A stretch of 64,000 nucleotides of DNA from JACVRX01 sp963831385 (GCA_963831385.1 CAWHPW010000011.1:372001-436000); one strand, 5' to 3'. Positions 7,529-16,381 are shown, numbered from the stretch's first letter. Notes: generated by a model not told the origin, from the letters alone. Translations and numbers: made by a program.

Positions 7529-9187
7529 ATGGCATCCACCACAGCTCCGGCGAAGCGCAAGCGCGGAGAAGGTCAGTGGGCGCTTGGTCATCTCGAGCCG
7601 CTGAATCCGAACGAGCGGTTCAAGAAGGATGACGACGGGCTCAACGTTCGGGCCCGAATCGAGAACACCTACAGCAAGCGCGGCTTCGCCAGCATCGACC
7701 CGGCTGACCTCCGGGGGCGATTCCGCTGGTGGGGCCTGTACACCCAGCGCCGGCCAGGGATCCCCGGCGGCCGTACCGCAGTGCTCGAGCCCCATGAGCT
7801 CGACGACGAGTTCTTCATGCTGCGGATCCGGATCGACGGCGGCCAGTTGACCACCGACCAGCTGCGAGTCATCGCCGACGTGTCCACGACGTATGCCCGC
7901 GACACCGCAGACGTGACCGACCGGCAAAACGTCCAGCTGCACTGGATCCGGGTCGAGGACGTTCCGGAGATCTGGCAGCGGTTGGAGGCCGTCGGCCTGT
8001 CGACGACCGAGGCGTGCGGCGACACCCCGCGGGTCGTTCTCGGCTCACCAGTCGCCGGAATCGCCGCGGCCGAGGTTCTCGACGCCAGCTGGGCAGTCGA
8101 GGAGATCCAGCGCCGCTACATCGGCTCGCCCGAGTTCTCCAACCTGCCGCGGAAGTTCAAGACGGCCATCAGCGGACTCCCCGACGTGGTACACGAGACG
8201 AACGACATCGCCTTCGTCGGTGTCGTCCATCCCGAGCACGGTCCCGGGTTCGACCTGTGGGTCGGGGGCGGGCTGTCGACCAACCCCAAGCTCGCGCAGC
8301 GGCTCGGTGCCTGGGTGCCGCTGGCGGACGTACCAGAGGTCTGGGCCGGTGTCGTCGGCATCTTCCGCGACTACGGGTATCGGCGACTCCGCACGAAGGC
8401 CCGGCTGAAGTTCCTGGTCGACGATTGGGGGGCCGAGCGCTTTCGTGAGGTCCTCGAGACCGACTACCTCGGCCGGCGGCTCGTCGACGGGCCACCTCCC
8501 CTGATCCCGCCGCAGCCGTATGACCACATCGGAGTGCACCGGCAGAAGGACGGCCGGTTCTACGTTGGGGTGGCGCCGCTGGTCGGCCGGGTGTCCGGCA
8601 CCGTGCTGCGCAAATTGTCCGACACCGCCGAAGCACACGGCTCGACGCGGCTGCGCACCACGCCGTACCAGAAGCTGGTGATCCTCGACGTCCAGGCCGA
8701 TCAGGTCGAACCGCTGGTCAACGACCTGGACGCCCTGGGCTTGTCCGCCCGGCCGAGCCCGTTCCGCCGCTACACGATGGCGTGCACTGGGCTGGAGTTC
8801 TGCAAGCTGGCAATCGTCGAGACCAAGGGACTCGCGGCAGACACCGTCGCCGAGCTGGAGACCCGGCTGGCCGACGTGGCCGATCAGCTCGACACCCCGA
8901 TCACGCTCAACGTCAATGGCTGCCCCAACTCGTGCGCCCGAATCCAGGTGGCGGACATCGGCCTCAAAGGCCAGATCGTGCAGGACCAAGACGGATTTCA
9001 GGTACATCTCGGCGGTGGCGTCGGGCTCGACGCCGGCTTCGGGCGCAAGTTGCGCGGCCTGAAGGTGACCTCCGCCGAACTGCCCGACTACGTCGAGCGC
9101 GTTGTCCGTCGCTTCGTCGCCGGACGTGAAGCAGGCGAGCGATTCGCCCAGTGGATTGCCCGAGCCGCTGAGGAGGACCTGCAGTGA
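7529..9187 (+). CDS. sirA: Ferredoxin-type nitrite/sulfite reductase (assimilatory sulfite reductase)
   Basis: A 552-residue siroheme/[4Fe-4S] enzyme that reduces sulfite to sulfide (or nitrite to ammonia) with ferredoxin electrons. The cluster ligands are ACTGLEFC and NGCPNSC. Both residues of the Tyr-Cys pair known from Mycobacterium tuberculosis SirA/NirA have candidates, in WWGLYTQRRPG and TTEACGDTPR. Two ferredoxin-like half domains and two siroheme domains are in the normal order. Neighbouring cysH and cysG make sulfite the likely substrate. GAGGA at 7514-7518 serves the ATG at 7529. The stop overlaps the next start (GTGA). Confidence 0.93.
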   Translation: MASTTAPAKRKRGEGQWALGHLEPLNPNERFKKDDDGLNVRARIENTYSKRGFASIDPADLRGRFRWWGLYTQRRPGIPGGRTAVLEPHELDDEFFMLRIRIDGGQLTTDQLRVIADVSTTYARDTADVTDRQNVQLHWIRVEDVPEIWQRLEAVGLSTTEACGDTPRVVLGSPVAGIAAAEVLDASWAVEEIQRRYIGSPEFSNLPRKFKTAISGLPDVVHETNDIAFVGVVHPEHGPGFDLWVGGGLSTNPKLAQRLGAWVPLADVPEVWAGVVGIFRDYGYRRLRTKARLKFLVDDWGAERFREVLETDYLGRRLVDGPPPLIPPQPYDHIGVHRQKDGRFYVGVAPLVGRVSGTVLRKLSDTAEAHGSTRLRTTPYQKLVILDVQADQVEPLVNDLDALGLSARPSPFRRYTMACTGLEFCKLAIVETKGLAADTVAELETRLADVADQLDTPITLNVNGCPNSCARIQVADIGLKGQIVQDQDGFQVHLGGGVGLDAGFGRKLRGLKVTSAELPDYVERVVRRFVAGREAGERFAQWIARAAEEDLQ

Positions 9188-9369
9188 CCGAGACTCGTGC
9201 CGCCGTCTTCTACTGCCCGTTCTGCGCGGAGGAGGACCTCCATCCGGTCGAACAGCATGGCGGTTGGGAATGCCGGTCGTGCCTTCGCGTCTTCGCCGTG
9301 AAGGTGCTCGGACTCGCTCCCAGAATCGCGTCGCTTGCCGGCCCCACACAGCCAGGGACGCAGCCATGA
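9184..9369 (+). CDS. Small zinc-ribbon protein of the sulfite reductase operon
   Basis: A 61-residue protein with FYCPFCAEEDL and GWECRSCLRVFAV, a CxxC...CxxC zinc or iron site. Small proteins of this type regularly sit between sulfite reductase and APS reductase genes in actinobacteria. Both ends overlap neighbours: GTGA with the reductase stop and ATGA with the cysH start, so expression is translationally coupled. Function is not established; a role in metal or cluster supply is only a guess from position. Confidence 0.75.
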   Translation: MTETRAAVFYCPFCAEEDLHPVEQHGGWECRSCLRVFAVKVLGLAPRIASLAGPTQPGTQP

Positions 9370-10058
9370 CGCTGACGGTTGCCGCGAGCCTCGAAGAGCT
9401 GGCACTCGACGCGGCCAGAAACCTCGAGCACTCCAGCGCCGAGGAGATCGTGCGCTGGGCGTCGGACACGTTCGGCGACCGGTTCGCCATCACCGCCTCG
9501 ATGTCCGACGGCGTGCTTTCGCACGTCGCGGGACGGGCTGCCCCCGGCATCACCGTGCTGTTCCTCGACACCGGCTACCACTTCGCGGAGACCATCGGGA
9601 CCCGTGATGCCGTCGCCGCCACCTACCCCGTCGAGGTCGAGACCGTCACCCATCCGTTGCGGGTGCCCGAGCACGAGGCCGAGTACGGACGGTTATACGA
9701 GATCGATCCCGACCTGTGCTGCGCCATCCGCAAGATCTGGCCGCTTGACCGGGCGCTGCGTCCCTACGACGCCTGGGCGAGCGGGGTGCGCCGAGCGGAG
9801 CTCTCCTCGCGCGCCCACACGCCGGTGGTGGGCTGGGACGCAAAACGCCGCAAGGTCAAGGTCAACCCGCTCGCGACGTGGAGCGACGAGCAGGTCGCCG
9901 AATACGTCACCGAACACGGCATCCTGGTCAACCCGCTGCGGCAGATCGGCTATGCCTCCATCGGCTGCGCCCCGTGCACCCGACCGGTAACCGCGGGCGA
10001 CGACTCCCGAGCGGGTCGGTGGGCCGGACAGGCGAAGTCCGAATGCGGGATCCATTGA
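9366..10058 (+). CDS. cysH: Adenylyl-sulfate (APS) reductase
   Basis: A 230-residue reductase of the PAPS/APS reductase family, making sulfite from activated sulfate with thioredoxin. The [4Fe-4S] ligands that mark the APS type are present (DLCCAIRK and GCAPCTRP), and the catalytic Cys is in the C-terminal ECGIH. The substrate-binding part holds ITASMSDGVLSH and LFLDTGYHF. The protein ends directly at ECGIH, which is slightly short but leaves the catalytic Cys. ATG 9366 overlaps the previous stop. No cysD/cysN genes are in this operon, so sulfate activation must be encoded elsewhere. Confidence 0.93.
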   Translation: MTLTVAASLEELALDAARNLEHSSAEEIVRWASDTFGDRFAITASMSDGVLSHVAGRAAPGITVLFLDTGYHFAETIGTRDAVAATYPVEVETVTHPLRVPEHEAEYGRLYEIDPDLCCAIRKIWPLDRALRPYDAWASGVRRAELSSRAHTPVVGWDAKRRKVKVNPLATWSDEQVAEYVTEHGILVNPLRQIGYASIGCAPCTRPVTAGDDSRAGRWAGQAKSECGIH

Positions 10059-10168
10059 TGAGCACGTACTCACACGCCCCGATTGCGCCGACTGGAGGGA
10101 TCTCCACGTCTCTCCGGCCAGGAGGCGTGGGAAAGCCTCCAGTGAGCGACCTGGGGAGGCCGGGTTGA
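10058..10168 (+). CDS. Micro-ORF bridging cysH and cysG
   Basis: A 36-codon frame (MSTYSHAPIAPTGG...) begins at ATG 10058, sharing one base with the cysH stop (TGATG), and ends at 10168, overlapping the TTG start of cysG by 4 bp. Those exact couplings at both ends suggest that it is translated, either as a small protein or simply to carry ribosomes to cysG. It is rich in Gly, Pro and Ser and matches no family I know. The DNA also folds strongly (see the structure at 10104-10140). Confidence 0.35.
   Translation: MSTYSHAPIAPTGGISTSLRPGGVGKPPVSDLGRPG
10104..10140 (+). promoter_or_regulatory. Two mutually exclusive hairpins before cysG
   Basis: Fold A: CCACGTCTCT (10104-10113) with GGAGGCGTGG (10121-10130), ten pairs including two wobble pairs. 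Fold B: GGAGGC (10121-10126) with GCCTCC (10135-10140), six perfect pairs. Both use bases 10121-10126, so only one can form at a time, the geometry of an attenuator or translational switch. Seen directly; function inferred. Confidence 0.4.
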
Positions 10169-11355
10169 GCGCATCGTCCTATCCGTTGGTGCTCGACGTT
10201 CTCGGGCGTCGAGTGGTGGTGGTCGGCGGCGGACCGGTTGCTGCACGGCGGGCCCTGCCGCTGGCGGAAGCAGGTGCCGACCTCGTCGTCGTGTCTCCGT
10301 TCATCTGCGAGGCGTTGACCGAGCTGGTCGCCGACGGCCACGCCCAGTGGCATCCACGGGCCTATGCCGACGGCGATCTCGATGGCGCCTGGCTCGTCCA
10401 CACAGCAACCGGCGACCGGCCGACCGACGACGCGGTTGCGGCGGCTGCAGAAGTCGCCCGCGTCTGGTGCGTCCGGGCTGACGACGCCGAGCGGTCGAGT
10501 GCGTGGACGCCGGCGGTTGCCCGGGTCGGCGATGTTCTGATTGCAGTCACCGGAGGCGGAGATCCGCGGCGGGCCGTCGCAATTCGCAACGCCGTGCAGA
10601 CGCAGCTGGAAACCGGATCGCTTCCTCTTCGCCGACACCGCGACGGCGCCGGCTCGGTCTCGCTCGTCGGCGGTGGGCCGGGTGATTCCGGGCTCATCAC
10701 GACCCGCGGAAGGCAGCTGCTCGCCCAAGCGGACGTCGTCGTGGTCGACCGGCTTGCGCCGCGCGCGCTGCTCGACGAGCTCGACGTCGATGTCGAGATC
10801 GTCGACGTCGGGAAGACCCCCGGCAACCACCCGGTCACCCAGGACGAGATCAACCGACTGGTGGTGGAGCACGCAACGGCGGGCCGACGGGTAGTACGGC
10901 TCAAGGGCGGCGACCCGTTCGTGCTCGGCCGTGGCGGCGAGGAGGTCCTGGCGTGCCGGGCGGCCGGCATTCCGGTCGAGGTGGTACCGGGGGTCAGCAG
11001 CGCCGTCGCCGTTCCCGCGGCAGTCGGCATTCCGGTCACCCATCGCGGCCTGGCCAAACAGTTCACCGTCGTCACCGGGCACGACGGGCTGGACTGGCCG
11101 TCGCTCGCCGCGGTCGAAGGCACGCTGGTGCTGCTGATGGGGGTGAGCCGCCTGCGGGAAACCGCGGATCAACTGATTCAACACGGCCGCCATCCCGCCA
11201 CGCCGACGGCCATCGTCGAGGACGGCTACGGGCCCGGGCAGCGGCTGACCGTCGGGACATTGGCGACGATCGCCGACCTCGCGGCGGAGCGGAGTATCCA
11301 GCCGCCGGCCGTCATCATCGTCGGCGACGTCGTCAGATTGGCCGCAGCTACGTAG
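10165..11355 (+). CDS. cysG: Siroheme synthase (precorrin-2 dehydrogenase / uroporphyrin-III methyltransferase fusion)
   Basis: A 396-residue bifunctional enzyme making siroheme for the sulfite reductase in the same operon. The N-terminal dehydrogenase part has the NAD motif VVVVGGGPVAARRA. The C-terminal SUMT part has VGGGPGDSGLITTRG, VDVGKTPGNHPVTQ, LKGGDPFVLGRGGEE and PGVSSAVAVPAAVGIPVTHR, all classic. It is shorter than E. coli CysG (457), because the middle dimerisation part is reduced. TTG 10165 is the start since it overlaps the preceding stop and keeps the full NAD motif. Its 3' end overlaps ppk2 on the other strand by 8 bp. Confidence 0.92.
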   Translation: MSASSYPLVLDVLGRRVVVVGGGPVAARRALPLAEAGADLVVVSPFICEALTELVADGHAQWHPRAYADGDLDGAWLVHTATGDRPTDDAVAAAAEVARVWCVRADDAERSSAWTPAVARVGDVLIAVTGGGDPRRAVAIRNAVQTQLETGSLPLRRHRDGAGSVSLVGGGPGDSGLITTRGRQLLAQADVVVVDRLAPRALLDELDVDVEIVDVGKTPGNHPVTQDEINRLVVEHATAGRRVVRLKGGDPFVLGRGGEEVLACRAAGIPVEVVPGVSSAVAVPAAVGIPVTHRGLAKQFTVVTGHDGLDWPSLAAVEGTLVLLMGVSRLRETADQLIQHGRHPATPTAIVEDGYGPGQRLTVGTLATIADLAAERSIQPPAVIIVGDVVRLAAAT

Positions 11356-12226
11356 CGGCCAGACGCTTCCGTTCTTCCTCGACGTCGAAATTCGCTGTCG
11401 GCCACGTCAAGTCCATCGCCTGCATGTGCTCGATGAGCAGCCGGATCACCGCCCAGTTGCGGTACCACTTCCGATCCGCAGGGACGATGTGCCACGGCGC
11501 TGCGTCGGTGTTGCACCGCTCGAGCGCGGTCTCGTAGGCCTGCTGGAAGTCGTCCCACAGCACCCGATCGTCGACGTCGCCCGGGTTGTACTTCCAGTAT
11601 TTGGTGGAATCGTCGAGCCGAGCGAGCAGACGAGCCTTCTGCTCGTCACGCGAGATGTGCAGCATCACCTTGATCACATCACAGCCCGACGCCACGAGCT
11701 TTGCCTCGAAGTCGTTGATCGCGTCGTACCGGCTGTCGATCTTCGCAGCGGGCGCGAGCTTGCGGACCCGCGCGACCAGCACGTCCTCGTAATGACTGCG
11801 GTCGTAGACGCCGACCTCACCGGGCAGCGGCTGCGCCTGCCGCACTCGCCAGAGGAAACCCCGCCGCTTCTCCTCCGGGGTTGGCGCCTTGAACGCTTTG
11901 ATCCGCAACCCTTGCGGATCCATCAGCCCGACCGCGTGCCGCATGACGCCGCCCTTGCCCGACGTGTCCATGCCCTGGACGACGAAGAGCAGCCGACGCT
12001 TTCCACCGGTGCGTCCGGTGGCGTACAGGCGCTCCTGCAGGTCGGACAACGTCGGAGCCATCGTCGCCAACTGCTGCTTGGCAGCAAGCTTGTCCCCAGT
12101 GAACCCTGGAGTCGCTCGGGTGTCGTACGTCGTCAGGTCGACCGGGCCGGCGGGAACGCGCAGGAGACCGGTCAATTCGGTCGCCGCTTCGCTACGTCCC
12201 TGCTTCTTGCCCTTCGCCTTGGCCAC
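11348..12226 (-). CDS. ppk2: Polyphosphate kinase 2 family protein
   Basis: A 292-residue PPK2-type kinase, which phosphorylates nucleotides with polyphosphate. It has Walker A VVQGMDTSGKGG, the lid-type arginines around EKRRGFLWRV, Walker B-like VYDRSHYEDVL and the C-terminal VPADRKWYRNW signature. The lysine-rich start (AKAKGKKQG) is common in this subgroup. GTG 12226 is preceded by AGGAGG at good spacing; the in-frame ATG at 12256 is less likely. Whether it uses AMP, ADP or GDP cannot be read from sequence. Convergent with cysG, overlapping by 8 bp. Confidence 0.88.
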   Translation of the reverse strand: MAKAKGKKQGRSEAATELTGLLRVPAGPVDLTTYDTRATPGFTGDKLAAKQQLATMAPTLSDLQERLYATGRTGGKRRLLFVVQGMDTSGKGGVMRHAVGLMDPQGLRIKAFKAPTPEEKRRGFLWRVRQAQPLPGEVGVYDRSHYEDVLVARVRKLAPAAKIDSRYDAINDFEAKLVASGCDVIKVMLHISRDEQKARLLARLDDSTKYWKYNPGDVDDRVLWDDFQQAYETALERCNTDAAPWHIVPADRKWYRNWAVIRLLIEHMQAMDLTWPTANFDVEEERKRLAAT

Positions 12227-12271
12227 CGCTCCTCCTGCCGCCCGCGGGATGATCACCGCAGGCTAACGCTA

Positions 12272-12311
12272 CGTGGCACGTTGGCCCGTCGCGCGTGGCA
12301 CGTTGGCCCGT
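12272..12311 (+). repeat. 18-bp direct repeat, two copies
   Basis: CGTGGCACGTTGGCCCGT occurs at 12272-12289 and again, unchanged, at 12294-12311, with 4 bp between. The second copy also forms the left arm of the larger inverted repeat at 12290-12365. Confidence 0.85.
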
Positions 12312-12365
12312 TGTCACAGCGGACGATATGCCCCCTTTGTGGAGCGGCCCAGCGTGCCACGCGCG
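12290..12365. repeat. 13-bp inverted repeat between zapE and ppk2
   Basis: CGCGCGTGGCACG (12290-12302) is the exact reverse complement of 12353-12365, with a 50-nt middle that pairs only partly. Both flanking genes run on the minus strand, so it may end the zapE transcript. It could equally be a member of a dispersed repeat family, because its left arm is part of the adjacent direct repeat. Confidence 0.7.
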
Positions 12366-12384
12366 CAAATGTGAGCCGTTCGGC

Positions 12385-13401
12385 CTAGGTCGCCTCGCCG
12401 GAAAGGGCGACCAACCGGCTGATCGCTCGGTAGTACTTCTTGCGGTAGCCGCCGGCGAGCAGCTCCGCCGCGAACAGCTGATCCAGCGAAACGCCACTTG
12501 CCACAACCGGGACGTCGCGGTCGTAGAGCCGGTCGGCGAGGACGACCAGGCGCAGCGCCGTCGCCTGGTCGTCGACGGTACGAACGTGCTGGAGATACAC
12601 GCGAGACACACCGTCGACCAGCGGTCCGTAGCGGGACGGGTGCACAGACGCGAGATGCCGGCAGAGGTCGTCGAACTCGTCTACCGTGCCGCCGGTCGTC
12701 TCTGCCATCGCCACGAGCTGCGCGTCTCCAACTGGAACGGGCGCCGCTGGCAGGCCCCGATGCCGATAGTCCTCGCCGTCGATTCGCACGACATCGAACC
12801 GCGCCGACAGCGAGTGGATCTCGCGGAGAAAGTCCTGTGCGGCAAAACGGCCTTCACCCAGCCTGTCCGGCAGCGTGTTGCTCGTGGCGGCGAACCGGAC
12901 ACCCGCGTCGGCCAGCCGGCCCAACAGGGTGGCGACCAGCACGGTGTCACCTGGATCGTCGAGCTCGAACTCGTCGATGCAGATCAATCTCGATCGCGAC
13001 AGCCTCTCGACGGTTTGCGCGAACCCGAGTGTTCCGGCCAGGTTGGTCAGCTCGACGAACGTGCAGAAATGCCGCTGCCGGGCCGCCAGCACCGACGCGT
13101 GCCACAACGACGCGAGCAGGTGTGTCTTGCCGACACCGAAGCCGCCGTCGAGGTACACACCTGGCCGATCCTCTGGCGGGGCAGCTCGTCGGCGCAGCCA
13201 GCCGCGCCGCCGGTCCGAGCCGTCCCCTGTTCGCTCCGCGAATGCCCGGACCGCTGCTACAGCCGCGGTCTGGGTCGGCTGTGCCGGGTCCGGCAGGTAT
13301 GTCTCGAACCGGACGGCCTGGAAGCGCGGCGGCGGCACCAGCTGGGCGACGAGGGTCTCTGCCGGAACCTCGGGACGGCGGTCGACCAGGCGTCCCGGCA
13401 T
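12385..13401 (-). CDS. zapE: Cell division protein ZapE (AFG1-like ATPase)
   Basis: A 338-residue AFG1/ZapE-type P-loop ATPase. It carries Walker A DGGFGVGKTHLL, Walker B RLICIDEFELDDPGD, sensor-1 RFAATSNTLPDRLGEGRF and the late arginine-rich part typical of the family (YRKKYYRAISRL). ZapE associates with FtsZ under stress in E. coli; the mitochondrial homologue helps protein turnover. ATG 13401 (MPGRLVDRRPEV) is chosen; the frame is open to 13446 but the extra 15 residues overlap the divergent gene. Divergent from the RibD-type reductase. Confidence 0.88.
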   Translation of the reverse strand: MPGRLVDRRPEVPAETLVAQLVPPPRFQAVRFETYLPDPAQPTQTAAVAAVRAFAERTGDGSDRRRGWLRRRAAPPEDRPGVYLDGGFGVGKTHLLASLWHASVLAARQRHFCTFVELTNLAGTLGFAQTVERLSRSRLICIDEFELDDPGDTVLVATLLGRLADAGVRFAATSNTLPDRLGEGRFAAQDFLREIHSLSARFDVVRIDGEDYRHRGLPAAPVPVGDAQLVAMAETTGGTVDEFDDLCRHLASVHPSRYGPLVDGVSRVYLQHVRTVDDQATALRLVVLADRLYDRDVPVVASGVSLDQLFAAELLAGGYRKKYYRAISRLVALSGEAT

Positions 13402-13435
13402 GCGCGCCAGGCTACGGGTCTGATGGGATTCGCCC

Positions 13436-14179
13436 GTGCAACGCATCTACCCGGTACCGGGCTGGCTCGACGGCGACGAGCTGGTTGCCGCCTACGAATA
13501 CCCCGCCGACGTGCGCTGGGTGCGAGCCAACATGGTGACCAGCCTCGACGGCGCGGCACAGGGATCCAACGGACGGTCGGGCACGCTGTCCTCGCCCGCG
13601 GACAAGCAGGTCTTCGCCATGCTGCGGGCGTTGTCGGACGTGATCCTGGTCGGCGCCGGGACTGCCCGGAAGGAACGGTACGGCCCCGAGGAGCCCAGAC
13701 CGGAGTACGAGGCACACCGCGAGTCACGTGGCCAGCGCCCAACTCCGCCCATCGCCGTCGTCAGTGGCCAGCTCGATCTTGACCCGGATGGACCGCTGTT
13801 CTCCGGCGTCGGCGAGACGACTCTGGTGATCACCACTGAGCACTCTCCGCCAGATCGACGCGCAGAGCTGGCCGAACGGGCCGAGGTCCTCGTCGTCGGT
13901 GAGTACCGGGTTGATCTTTCCCAAGCGCTCGACGTGCTGGCCGAGCGCGGCTTCAGCCGGGTGCTGTGCGAGGGTGGCCCGCTCCTGCTCGGCCAACTCG
14001 TCGCCGACGGGCTGCTCGACGACCTGTGCCTGACGTTCGCCCCGCTGCTCAGAGGCGGCTCTGCGGACCGAGCCCTCAACGGCCCGGCAGTACCCGATGT
14101 CCCGATGCAGTTGGCACACATCTTGGTCGACGACGGCAACCTCATCACGCGCTGGACCCGGAACGACCACTCTCTCTAG
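13436..14179 (+). CDS. Pyrimidine reductase family protein (RibD C-terminal type)
   Basis: A 247-residue stand-alone RibD_C (dihydrofolate reductase-like) enzyme. Signature stretches are NMVTSLDGAAQG, SSPADKQVFAMLRALSDVIL, VGAGTARKERYGP and FSRVLCEGGPLLLGQL. Such actinobacterial proteins reduce 5-amino-6-ribosylamino-pyrimidine or related NADPH substrates, but the true substrate of this group is not settled and no other riboflavin gene is nearby. GTG 13436 gives the usual length. The promoter region is shared with zapE (34 bp). Confidence 0.82.
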   Translation: MQRIYPVPGWLDGDELVAAYEYPADVRWVRANMVTSLDGAAQGSNGRSGTLSSPADKQVFAMLRALSDVILVGAGTARKERYGPEEPRPEYEAHRESRGQRPTPPIAVVSGQLDLDPDGPLFSGVGETTLVITTEHSPPDRRAELAERAEVLVVGEYRVDLSQALDVLAERGFSRVLCEGGPLLLGQLVADGLLDDLCLTFAPLLRGGSADRALNGPAVPDVPMQLAHILVDDGNLITRWTRNDHSL

Positions 14180-14320
14180 CCGGCTGACAAATCGGTTGCC
14201 CTCCGACGCCTCGCCTGCTGGACTCCAGGGAACCAGCGATCGACCAGGGAGACCCGATGCGGCAAGCGTTCATGTCCACCTCGCCCGGATATACCGCCCA
14301 GCTTGAGGACATGACGCTCC

Positions 14321-16339
14321 ATGCCAATGTTGAATCTGGGAATTCTGGCGCACGTCGACGCCGGTAAGACCACCCTGACCGAGCGGCTGCTGCACGCGGC
14401 CGGTGTCATCGACGAGATCGGCAGTGTCGACGACGGCACAACCCAGACCGATTCCCTCGCATTGGAACGACAACGCGGTATCACCATCAAGTCGGCGGTC
14501 GTGTCCTTCGTCATCGATGGCGTCACCGTCAACCTGATCGACACACCCGGACACCCGGACTTCATTGCCGAGGTGGAACGGGTGTTGAGTGTGCTCGACG
14601 GCGCGGTGCTGATCGTCTCCGCGGTGGAGGGCGTGCAGGCGCAGACCCGGGTGCTGATGCGGGCACTGCAGCGACTGCGCGTTCCGACCCTGTTCTTCGT
14701 GAACAAGATCGACCGTGCCGGTGCGGGATATGGACGCGTGCTGACAAGCATCTCGGAGAAGCTGGCTCCTGCCGTCATGCCGATGGGTCTGGTCAACGAC
14801 CTGGGGACTCGAGTGGCCGAGTTCGTCCCGTGGACAACCCTCGACCCTGCTGGTACCTCGCGGTTGGTGGGTCTGCTTGCTGACCACAACGACGCTCTGC
14901 TGGCCGCCTACGTCGACGGCGAGGCGGCCATCCCGGCGCACCGACTACGCGGCGAGCTGGCCGCCCAGACCAAGCAGGCACTTGTGCATCCGGTGTTCTT
15001 CGGCTCGGCCATCACCGGTGCCGGCGTGGAGTCGCTCATTTCCGGCGTCGCCGAGTTCCTGCCAGCGGCCGACGGCGATGATGCAGGACCGCCTGCTGGG
15101 ACCGTCTTCAAGATCGAGCGTGGTCCGGCCGGAGAGAAGGTGGCCTACGTTCGCCTGTTCTCCGGAACCGTGCGGACGCGCGATCGACTGCGATTCGGCC
15201 CGGACAACGAGGGCAAGGTCACCGCGATCAGCGTCTTCGATCGCGGCTCCGCCGTTCGCCGTGGGTCGGTCACCGCAGGACGAATCGCCAAGCTGTGGGG
15301 TCTCGGCGAGGTCCGGATCGGCGACGCCGTCGGCGCGCCGCCGGAAACGTCGACCAGTCATCACTTTGCGCCGCCGACCCTGGAGACCGTCGTCGTTCCC
15401 ACCCGACCGCCCGACAAGGGAGCGCTCCACGTTGCACTCGGTCAGCTCGCCGAACAGGACCCGCTGATCAACGTCCGGCAAGACGAGATACGTGAGGAGC
15501 ACGTGGTATCGCTCTACGGCGAGGTGCAGAAGGAGGTCATCCAGGCCACTCTGGCGAATGACTTCGGGCTCGACGTCACCTTCCGTGAGACGACGCCCAT
15601 CTGCATCGAGCGACCGGTCGGCACCGGCCAGGCCGTCGAAATTCTGCACGCGCCGTCGAACCCGTTTCTCGCCACGATCGGATTGCGCGTCGATCCCGCG
15701 CCGAATGGCGCTGGGATCGACTTCCGAGTGCGGGTGGACCCTCGCACCCTGCCGTTGTACATCTACAAGACGGCCAAGAGCTTCCGAGAAACCATGGCTC
15801 AGTACATCCGGCACACGCTGGAGGAAGGTCTCTGCGGCTGGCAGGTCACCGACTGCCTGGTCACGATGACGGAATGCGCCTACAGCATCGCTGACGGCCC
15901 TCCGTCGAGACGGGGACCACTCAGCAGCCCCGCCGACTTCCGGAAGCTAACGCCGCTTGTCGTCATGGGTGCACTCGAACAGGCGGGAACGGTCGTCTGC
16001 GAGCCCATTCACAGCTTCCGTCTCGAGTTCCCTGCCGACACGCTCGGCCCCATCCTTGCCGCGCTGACCCGACTCGGTGCACAGCCAGCGACACCTGTCC
16101 TGCGGGGCTCGTCGTACCTGCTCGTGGGAGAGGTCCCAGCAGCTCGAGTGCACGAGCTGACCCAGCAGTTGCCGGCACTCACCCGTGGTGAGGGCGTATT
16201 GGAGTCCGCCTTCGACCATTACCGGCCGGTCCGCGGCACGACTCCGACCCGGCCACGATCGACGCATCACCCGCTGAACCGCAAGGAGTATGTGCAGTCC
16301 GTCGGCGGGCGCCTGGTCGGACATCACGACGGCCACTGA
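14321..16339 (+). CDS. TetM/TetO-like ribosomal protection GTPase
   Basis: A 672-residue translation GTPase close to tetracycline ribosomal protection proteins (Tet(M), Otr(A)). G1 is LAHVDAGKTTLTE, the switch-I region has RGITIKSAVVSF, G3 DTPGHPDF, G4 FVNKIDR, G5-like GSAITG. Domain II, a degenerate domain IV and domain V follow, with YGEVQKEVIQ and TDCLVTMTECAY typical of this group rather than of EF-G. GAGGA (14305-14309) precedes ATG 14321 by 11 nt. It removes tetracyclines from the ribosome or serves a related housekeeping function; which, sequence cannot say. Confidence 0.85.
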   Translation: MPMLNLGILAHVDAGKTTLTERLLHAAGVIDEIGSVDDGTTQTDSLALERQRGITIKSAVVSFVIDGVTVNLIDTPGHPDFIAEVERVLSVLDGAVLIVSAVEGVQAQTRVLMRALQRLRVPTLFFVNKIDRAGAGYGRVLTSISEKLAPAVMPMGLVNDLGTRVAEFVPWTTLDPAGTSRLVGLLADHNDALLAAYVDGEAAIPAHRLRGELAAQTKQALVHPVFFGSAITGAGVESLISGVAEFLPAADGDDAGPPAGTVFKIERGPAGEKVAYVRLFSGTVRTRDRLRFGPDNEGKVTAISVFDRGSAVRRGSVTAGRIAKLWGLGEVRIGDAVGAPPETSTSHHFAPPTLETVVVPTRPPDKGALHVALGQLAEQDPLINVRQDEIREEHVVSLYGEVQKEVIQATLANDFGLDVTFRETTPICIERPVGTGQAVEILHAPSNPFLATIGLRVDPAPNGAGIDFRVRVDPRTLPLYIYKTAKSFRETMAQYIRHTLEEGLCGWQVTDCLVTMTECAYSIADGPPSRRGPLSSPADFRKLTPLVVMGALEQAGTVVCEPIHSFRLEFPADTLGPILAALTRLGAQPATPVLRGSSYLLVGEVPAARVHELTQQLPALTRGEGVLESAFDHYRPVRGTTPTRPRSTHHPLNRKEYVQSVGGRLVGHHDGH

Positions 16340-16381
16340 TCGGAGCATCCCCAGCGCGTCCGTACCGGCCACAATGGGGTG

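Noticed and set aside
12240..12384. CRISPR-like array from the repeated 18-mer
   Set aside because: Only two copies with a 4-bp gap; no spacers and no cas genes.
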